In this document: piece after piece, positions 6,603 to 10,951 of the stretch
Layout: every line of letters begins with the position of its first letter
Numbering within the stretch: the stretch's first letter is position 1
Assembly (NCBI GenBank): GCA_937907495.1
Contig: CALESS010000255.1
Location: 1-10,951, forward strand
Origin: an uncultured Anaerolineaceae bacterium
Lineage (GTDB): Bacteria > Chloroflexota > Anaerolineae > Anaerolineales > Anaerolineaceae
Length of the DNA: 10,951 nucleotides
Reading direction: 5' to 3'
Translations under genes and position numbers: made by a program
The notes under the pieces: generated by a model
Database searches by the model: none
What the model saw: the letters and a program-made list of their open reading frames with translations, nothing else
What the model was told of the DNA's origin: nothing

Positions 6603-7451
6603 TTATTTTGCCTTGTTCTTCTGCTTCCGCATTTTTTTCGCTGCATCCGCCAGGAACATATCCATGATGGGGTAGCGCCACAACCCCAAAGTCGAAACCA
6701 GACCATATAGAAGGCGAGTCTCACCGGGTGGCAGCACCAGGTATTTATTTCTTCGAATGGCATCCACAATTTTCTCCGCCACTGTTTCTGGTTCAAGTAC
6801 CCGGGCGTTGCTTTCTGATAGGGCTTTGGTTAAGGCCGGCTTGTACTGCTCCTCGCCCGCTAACTGGGGCGTATTGGTATCCGGTGGGAACACCAGGCTA
6901 AGATGGATATTGCGTGGTTTCAATTCCACCCGGAGAACATCTGCCAGGCCGACCACGGCATATTTCGAAGCGCCGTAGGCTGCATAGCCATAGATACCTG
7001 CAAAGCCGGCAACCGAAGAAATCAGGGTAATATGACCCGAACCGCGCTTGAGCATTCCAGGAAGGACCGCTTTGATTGGATAAAGTGTTCCAAAGTAATT
7101 GATCTCCATCATATCCCGGAATATGTTAATCTCTTGTTCGTCAAACATTCCGGGGCGGGTAACACCTGCCGAATTGATCAGGATATCCGGCGTGCCGAGA
7201 GTTTTTTCAATTTCGGCAAATGTTTTTTGGGTGGCATCCCAATCCGCAACATTGACAGATTTGCTTTCGATCCTCTGATTGGGTTGAGCCTTGCTGTCCT
7301 GTAAAGCTTCCAATGCCTGGTTTAATTGTTCAACGCGGCGGGCCAGGATGACCACATGACAACCCTGCCGAGCGAGTATCTGGGCGGTGGAAAATCCAAT
7401 CCCGCTTGATCCGCCGGTGATGACGGCCAGTTTCCCGCTGAAATCTTCCAT
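6603..7451 (-). CDS. Short-chain dehydrogenase/reductase, 3-ketodihydrosphingosine reductase-like
   Basis: 282 aa from the ATG at 7451. The frame is open upstream to 7592, but those 47 codons overlap the FmdB-type gene and precede the Rossmann fold, so they are not coding. Classical SDR motifs: TGGSSGIG (12-19, NAD(P)-binding), NSAG (93-96), SS (145-146), and the catalytic YGASK (Y159, K163). After the active site come ELKPRNIHLSLVFPPDTNTP and EEQYKP; the PPDT-x-TP signature (189-195) is what I recall from the KDSR group, which reduces 3-ketodihydrosphingosine in sphingolipid synthesis. The C-terminus holds a hydrophobic stretch (about 246-268) and a lysine-rich tail, compatible with membrane association. 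It starts 14 nt after the FmdB-type gene and is probably co-transcribed. Another keto-lipid substrate is equally possible: no serine palmitoyltransferase gene is in the window. Confidence 0.87.
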   Translation of the reverse strand: MEDFSGKLAVITGGSSGIGFSTAQILARQGCHVVILARRVEQLNQALEALQDSKAQPNQRIESKSVNVADWDATQKTFAEIEKTLGTPDILINSAGVTRPGMFDEQEINIFRDMMEINYFGTLYPIKAVLPGMLKRGSGHITLISSVAGFAGIYGYAAYGASKYAVVGLADVLRVELKPRNIHLSLVFPPDTNTPQLAGEEQYKPALTKALSESNARVLEPETVAEKIVDAIRRNKYLVLPPGETRLLYGLVSTLGLWRYPIMDMFLADAAKKMRKQKNKAK

Positions 7452-7465
7452 GGCCTTCTCTCTAT

Positions 7466-7687
7466 TTATCGGCTGCAATTTGAACAGGACCCACCGGCAC
7501 AACCGCTGCACCCGCCCGAGTTGGTAGAGGGTTGGTGAACACCGTGTGCATAGCAAGTGGAAAGAACTCGATGGGTTTGCAGACTTTCGCACTGTTTACA
7601 CGGGATGGGTGCATCCGCACTCCCCATGGCACGCAAAGCCTCAAACTTCCGGCCACATTCTTTGCAGATATATTCATAGATGGGCAT
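7466..7687 (-). CDS. FmdB-family zinc-ribbon protein
   Basis: 73 aa. The N-terminus MPIYEYICKECG is the signature of the FmdB/CxxC_CXXC_SSSS putative regulatory family. A zinc ribbon is formed by C8-x2-C11 and C30-x2-C33 with about 18 residues between. The tail (58-73) is rich in Gly, Ser and Cys with four more cysteines at 60, 63, 68 and 71 in CxxC spacing, which could bind a second metal. GAGGT lies 11 nt upstream of the ATG. Function in this family is poorly defined; a regulatory or metal-binding role is usually suggested. It is the first gene of a two-gene minus-strand unit with the SDR gene, from a promoter at 7713-7741, and is divergent from the Clp-like gene. Confidence 0.87.
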   Translation of the reverse strand: MPIYEYICKECGRKFEALRAMGSADAPIPCKQCESLQTHRVLSTCYAHGVHQPSTNSGGCSGCAGGSCSNCSR

Positions 7688-7712
7688 AGGGCTTGTTTAC
7701 CTCAGAATGGAA

Positions 7713-7741
7713 ATTAAAACACACGTTCTGGCAGCCGTCAA
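7713..7741 (-). promoter_or_regulatory. Sigma70-type promoter of the FmdB-SDR unit
   Basis: Minus-strand TTGACG (7741-7736), a 17-nt spacer and TTTAAT (7718-7713) each match consensus at 5 of 6 positions. Transcription would start near 7706, giving a leader of about 18 nt that still contains the GAGGT at 7703-7699. Confidence 0.6.
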
Positions 7742-7817
7742 CGGATGATCTTCAAGTTTCTGAGAACCAGCTTTCAAAATAGTAAGCGGGTACTGGGATT
7801 AATGATGGATTAACTCC

Positions 7818-7845
7818 TTGACAAGATTTAAGGAAAAGCCATAAT
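7818..7845 (+). promoter_or_regulatory. Sigma70-type promoter of the Clp-like/YbjN-like unit
   Basis: A perfect TTGACA (7818-7823), a 16-nt spacer and CATAAT (7840-7845, 5 of 6). The leader would be about 55 nt, ending with GAGGTG 7 nt before the ATG. I see no CIRCE (HrcA) or CtsR-type heat-shock operator nearby, so housekeeping expression seems likely. Confidence 0.65.
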
Positions 7846-7907
7846 TAAGCAACATCGTTCAGTTGGGGTAAATTATCCATTCAAATTTAATGATTGAGGT
7901 GTAACGA

Positions 7908-10106
7908 ATGCCAGATGAATCGGGGTTGCAACTTTCGCTTGGGGCAAAACGCCTGATTGAGGTTGCCCAGCTCAAAAAGCTGGAAGCAAGACATGAATTC
8001 CTTGGATTGAATCATTGGTTGTTAGCCATTTTTGAGCGTCATGCTCCCATGGCCGAAGCCATGGTGAAGAATATCAATACAGATAACACTCGCAAGTTAT
8101 TACTTTCCAGGGTGAACCAGGGTGAACTTGGCAAACAAGTTGATGAGAATACCGTCGTTCAACAAGCAGGCGACCGGGCAAACCGGCAAGGGAAAAAACA
8201 AATCTCTGAAAGAGATATTCTTTTCGTACTCCTGACCATGGCGGGGTATGAAATCCAGGATGCAGATGGAATAAGCTTGCCGATTGATGTAACAGTCGAA
8301 GGTCCCGAGCCAATTCAAGCAGCCATGGCTTCTCAAAATGACAACACCTCCGAAAAAGACAAACAAACCGCAGAGAGCGCCACTCCAACCCTGGATCAAT
8401 TCGGGCGGGATTTAACTGAGGAGGCCCGGCAGGGAAAGCTCCGCCCATTGATCGGGAGAGATGAAGAAGTGCAGCTTATGGTGGAGACTTTATGCCGCAC
8501 TTCCAAACGAAACCCGGTTCTGATTGGACCAGCCGGGGTTGGAAAGACCGCCATCGTGGAAGGATTGGCCCAGCGGGTAATCCTGGGTGCGGTTCCTGAC
8601 TTTCTGAAAAATGCCAGGATCGTTGCCTTACAACCCTCCACCCTGGTGGCTGGTGCGCACTATGCAGGCGAACTCGATAAACGCATCCAGGCCATCATCA
8701 AAGAGGCCCGGAACGATGGAATCCTCTTGTTTATAGACGAAATTCACACCATCATGGGCACCGGTGGAATGATGGGTACTTCGGATATTGGAAGCATGTT
8801 AAAGCCCTCGCTGGCCCGCGGCGACATTGCAGTCATCGCGGCCACCACCAATGACGAATACCGCAAGTTCATCGAAGCAGATACAGCCCTGGAGCGCCGT
8901 TTCCAACCCATCCGCGTGCATGAGTTGAACCCTGAGCAAACCTACTTCATTTTGCAATCCGTACGGGAAGTGCTTGCCACAAAACGCAATGTCCAGATGG
9001 ATGACGGAATTTTACGCTGGCTCATCCAATTTGGCGATCAAAATATGCGTAACAGACATTTCCCGGATAAAGCAGTGGATTTGCTGGAGCAATGTGTAGC
9101 CCATTCCCTGGCGGTGGGTAAGGCCGTAGTAGATTTGGCAGATGCCCAGGAAGTTGGTCAGCGCATGGTGGGGATGCCGCTGAGCCTGGAAACACGCCTG
9201 GAGAATTTGGAGCGGCATTTGCTTCAACAGGGCATTCTTGGCAAGGATGAAATCCAAGGATTGATTAGCCGTTTACAGGTAACCATGCGCGGGTTGGATT
9301 TGCGCTCAGGCCGGCCAAACGTGGTCATCCTGCTGAGTGGAGACGCCGCCAATAACGCAGATGTTCTCGCGGAAACCTTATCCAGCGAATTGTTTGGTTC
9401 TTCAGACCGTGTAATTACCATTGATTTCAGCCGCTTCACCCATCCCGCCGATATCAGTTTATTGGTGGGTGCCCCTCCCGGGTATGTGGGGTATTCTGAC
9501 AGCCTCCCACTGCACCGCCTGGCCCAGATTCCCTGGTGCATCTTGAGGTTTGAAAATATTGACCAATGCTTCCCCACCATTCGGAATTTCATTTCCCAGG
9601 GGTTGGAGAACGGGGTGATTATTGATGGGCGCGGCAAGCCCCTCTACTTTTGCGACACAGTTATTCTCTTAACCGCGGATGTGAAGATCTCTGTGCAACA
9701 GGGAATAGGCTTCAAGACCGAAGCGGTGCAAATCAAAACTGAGGACGTTTATAAAGTGATCGTCCAGGCAATCGGCGAGGAAATTGCTGACCAAGTAGAC
9801 TTGTTTGTGCCCGGTCTTGCAAAGACCGGGGGGTTGACCCAGGCCTGGTTGGAGGAGCATCTATTAAAAGAGCTTTCTGTTCGTTTTCTCAACCAGGGAA
9901 TTGAGCTGAACTGGGATCAAAGTACGGTGGATTGGCTCTCTCAACAACAGGGCGCATATCTTTCCGAACGAGATTGGGAGCGGTGGGTGGATGAAACCCT
10001 TTCCCCTGCCCTGATCCCTTACCTGCCCCGAACGGGACTGGGAAGGAGCATTAAGGTCAACGTAAAAATGAAAGACAATCAGATTGTGATTGAAACTTTG
10101 GATTAG
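7908..10106 (+). CDS. ClpA/ClpC-like AAA+ unfoldase with a degenerate second ATPase domain
   Basis: 732 aa, near ClpA size, and like ClpA lacking the long coiled-coil middle domain of ClpB/ClpC. Order: Clp-N region (about 7-125), linker (128-165), D1 (about 170-425), D2 (about 468-725). D1 looks functional: Walker A GPAGVGKT (207-214), Walker B LLFIDE (273-278), pore loop HYAGE (251-255), sensor-1 N315, arginine fingers ALERRF (R330, R331). D2 aligns throughout with ClpA but has lost nucleotide-binding residues: the Walker A position reads SGDAANNA (477-484) and the Walker B position ILRFEN (545-550), with Asn in place of the catalytic Glu. D2 still keeps the pore loop GAPPGYVGY (521-529) and QGIGF (598-602) where ClpA has its ClpP-docking IGL loop. 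Such a protein could unfold substrates with D1 while D2 serves as a scaffold or ClpP platform; this is inference. GAGGTG supports the start, and the stop codon overlaps the next gene's ribosome binding site. Confidence 0.88.
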   Translation: MPDESGLQLSLGAKRLIEVAQLKKLEARHEFLGLNHWLLAIFERHAPMAEAMVKNINTDNTRKLLLSRVNQGELGKQVDENTVVQQAGDRANRQGKKQISERDILFVLLTMAGYEIQDADGISLPIDVTVEGPEPIQAAMASQNDNTSEKDKQTAESATPTLDQFGRDLTEEARQGKLRPLIGRDEEVQLMVETLCRTSKRNPVLIGPAGVGKTAIVEGLAQRVILGAVPDFLKNARIVALQPSTLVAGAHYAGELDKRIQAIIKEARNDGILLFIDEIHTIMGTGGMMGTSDIGSMLKPSLARGDIAVIAATTNDEYRKFIEADTALERRFQPIRVHELNPEQTYFILQSVREVLATKRNVQMDDGILRWLIQFGDQNMRNRHFPDKAVDLLEQCVAHSLAVGKAVVDLADAQEVGQRMVGMPLSLETRLENLERHLLQQGILGKDEIQGLISRLQVTMRGLDLRSGRPNVVILLSGDAANNADVLAETLSSELFGSSDRVITIDFSRFTHPADISLLVGAPPGYVGYSDSLPLHRLAQIPWCILRFENIDQCFPTIRNFISQGLENGVIIDGRGKPLYFCDTVILLTADVKISVQQGIGFKTEAVQIKTEDVYKVIVQAIGEEIADQVDLFVPGLAKTGGLTQAWLEEHLLKELSVRFLNQGIELNWDQSTVDWLSQQQGAYLSERDWERWVDETLSPALIPYLPRTGLGRSIKVNVKMKDNQIVIETLD

Positions 10107-10110
10107 GAGG
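10105..10110 (+). promoter_or_regulatory. Start-deciding ribosome binding site overlapping the Clp-like stop codon
   Basis: AGGAGG begins inside the TAG stop of the Clp-like gene (10104-10106) and lies 6 nt before the ATG at 10117. This favours 10117 over the in-frame ATGs at 10090 and 10111 and implies translational coupling of the two genes. Confidence 0.75.
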
Positions 10111-10116
10111 ATGGAG

Positions 10117-10557
10117 ATGGAATTCAAGACGAAAGCTCACGAAGAATCCTACCACCAGATTTCTCAATGGTTGCAGGAACTGTTTGGGGCATTTCTTGTC
10201 AAACGAGAAGACGTCCCCGCATTTGGTATCATCATTGGTTCTGCCCTGGCGCAGGTGGGGGTTGCACCCTGGGGTGAGGATGACGCCACCATAACCACCC
10301 GCTCTTTTGTGGTCACCGGGGCGGAAATTACCCCCGACCTGATGCATTTCCTGTTGCGGGAAAATGACCGCATGCGGTTCGGAGCATTTGGCCTGGATCA
10401 TGAAAATGATATCTTCTTTGAACATACCATCGTCGGAAAAACGGCCAACAAAGAGGAAATCAAGAGTTCTGTCCTGGCGGTAGTCCTCACGGCTGATGAG
10501 TATGACGATAAAATCATTGCGCGCTGGGGTGGGCAGCGGGCATTGGATCGCCGGTAA
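10117..10557 (+). CDS. YbjN/CesT-fold (type III secretion chaperone-like) domain protein
   Basis: 146 aa from the ATG chosen by the AGGAGG. No signal peptide or membrane segment is seen, so it is probably cytoplasmic. A helical start (5-28) is followed by strands (GIIIGSALAQVGVAPW, ATITTRSFVV), then MRFGAFGLDHENDIFFEHT (86-104) and TADEYDDKIIARWGG (125-139). These two segments are what I recall from YbjN-type proteins of cyanobacteria and relatives, which share the fold of type III secretion chaperones that bind peptides. The gene is 10 nt from the Clp-like gene with an overlapping ribosome binding site, so the products are likely made together; a role as substrate-binding adaptor for the Clp-like protein is a reasonable inference but unproven. 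The family call rests on recalled motifs only. Confidence 0.75.
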   Translation: MEFKTKAHEESYHQISQWLQELFGAFLVKREDVPAFGIIIGSALAQVGVAPWGEDDATITTRSFVVTGAEITPDLMHFLLRENDRMRFGAFGLDHENDIFFEHTIVGKTANKEEIKSSVLAVVLTADEYDDKIIARWGGQRALDRR

Positions 10558-10571
10558 ACTCCCTGTGCAAA

Positions 10572-10623
10572 CACCATCCACCGGAGATACCGATTGCTAA
10601 GATCCATTTCCGGTGGATGGGTG
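10572..10623. repeat. Perfect 12-bp inverted repeat after the YbjN-like gene (possible terminator)
   Basis: CCATCCACCGGA (10574-10585) and TCCGGTGGATGG (10609-10620) are exact complements. The stem extends inward by three pairs (one G-T) to a 17-nt loop and outward by CA/TG past a bulged G. No T-run follows on the plus strand, so factor-independent termination is doubtful, but the position right after the gene suggests 3'-end formation or mRNA protection. Confidence 0.6.
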
Positions 10624-10655
10624 CGATTCTGCGGCTCCTCGAGCCAATAATCTAG

Positions 10656-10951
10656 ATGCAGAAAACCCTGCCACTTCCGCTCCTCCTCTTTTTTGTGGGT
10701 ATATATTTTTGGCTGGCGAGCGGCTGTTCCCGGGTGCCGGGGGGCATTTCTCAATCGCCATCTCCTTCTCCAGGCAACCTTCCCCACCGTCAACTTCAGA
10801 TCCATGACATCCAGGGTGCTTCTCATTCCTCTCCACTCGCCGGAGAGGTCGTTGAAGAAGTCACGGGTGTGGTGACCCTGGCTTCAGCAGACGGATTTTT
10901 CATGCAATCCCCGGAACCGGAGTAGGGTCCTGCCACCTCTGAGGGGATTCT
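10656..10951 (+). pseudogene. N-terminus of a secreted nuclease-like lipoprotein, interrupted by an in-frame TAG
   Basis: The frame opens at 10656 and meets TAG at 10923-10925 after 89 codons. Residues 1-24 form a lipoprotein signal peptide: a Leu/Phe-rich core, then LASGC with the lipidated Cys at 24. A Ser/Pro linker (about 32-40) follows. From about residue 47, IHDIQGASHSSPLAGEVV, then VTGVVTLASADGFFMQ, matches the N-terminal domain of NucH/ExeM-type extracellular endonucleases (endonuclease/exonuclease/phosphatase family) as I recall it. In that family the next segment resembles DPNPDxDPATSEGIFVF. Here the codons read SPEPE, stop, GPATSEGI, so the family motif continues in the same frame past the stop. 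TAG is an ordinary stop in this genome (it ends the LarA and Clp-like genes), so a nonsense mutation or base error is the simplest reading. No clear ribosome binding site is seen; the catalytic domain would lie beyond the window. Confidence 0.7.

Noticed and set aside
7452..7592. 47-codon N-terminal extension of the SDR frame
   Set aside because: It overlaps the FmdB-type gene in another frame, precedes the Rossmann motif and is unlike SDR N-termini; the ATG at 7451 is the natural start.
7688..7907. Heat-shock operator (CIRCE or CtsR box) before the Clp-like gene
   Set aside because: No TTAGCACTC-type inverted repeat or GGTCAAA-type direct repeat was found in the divergent promoter region.
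8107..8126. Tandem 10-bp repeat CCAGGGTGAA twice within the Clp-like gene
   Set aside because: It lies in an intact reading frame coding a plausible Clp-N linker segment; probably chance, at most a slippage-prone spot.
10057..10581. Minus-strand open frame of 174 codons opposite the YbjN-like gene
   Set aside because: The plus-strand gene has a perfect coupled Shine-Dalgarno and family motifs; the antisense frame has neither.
10923..10925. TAG as a reassigned or pyrrolysine codon
   Set aside because: TAG terminates the LarA gene (22-24) and the Clp-like gene (10104-10106) in this window, so general reassignment is unlikely.

Overview
The window looks like an ordinary chromosomal stretch from a bacterium of moderate GC content. 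The protein families (stand-alone gyrase-A C-terminal propeller, KDSR-like reductase, ClpA-like ATPase with a YbjN-type partner, NucH-like secreted nuclease) resemble those I associate with Chloroflexota, probably Anaerolineae. That placement is inferred from recalled similarity and is not proven here. I see no rRNA, tRNA, CRISPR array or insertion sequence.

Layout. (1) Positions 1-3020, minus strand, form one tight operon read right to left: a gyrase-A C-terminal-domain-like protein without the topoisomerase core, an MBL-fold hydrolase, a LarA-type nickel-pincer racemase, and a strong Shine-Dalgarno at the left edge that announces another gene just outside. (2) Positions 3021-3574 are a gene-poor gap with unusual structure: a G-rich tract, a ~65-nt imperfect stem-loop, a perfect extended -10 followed by a GATAAT-type operator array, and a one-nucleotide-loop G-quadruplex motif. 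(3) 3575-4558, plus strand, is a tyrosine recombinase with the catalytic set R-K-H-R-H-Y. (4) 4602-6461, minus strand, is typA/bipA, converging on the recombinase; its 5' leader holds a textbook intrinsic terminator between an extended -10 promoter and the ribosome binding site. (5) 6603-7687, minus strand, is an FmdB-type zinc-ribbon gene followed by a short-chain reductase like 3-ketodihydrosphingosine reductase. (6) 7688-7907 is a divergent promoter region. (7) 7908-10557, plus strand, is a two-gene unit: a ClpA/ClpC-like AAA+ protein with an intact first ATPase ring (D1) but a second ring (D2) that has lost both Walker motifs while keeping the pore loop and an IGF ClpP-type loop, coupled to a YbjN/CesT-fold protein. 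(8) At the right edge is the start of a secreted lipoprotein nuclease whose frame is broken by an in-frame TAG inside a conserved motif.

The most interesting items are the Clp protein with a dead second ring and its coupled chaperone-like partner, the terminator in the typA leader, the amber-interrupted nuclease and the orphan gyrase propeller. Most of the rest is core housekeeping or metabolism.
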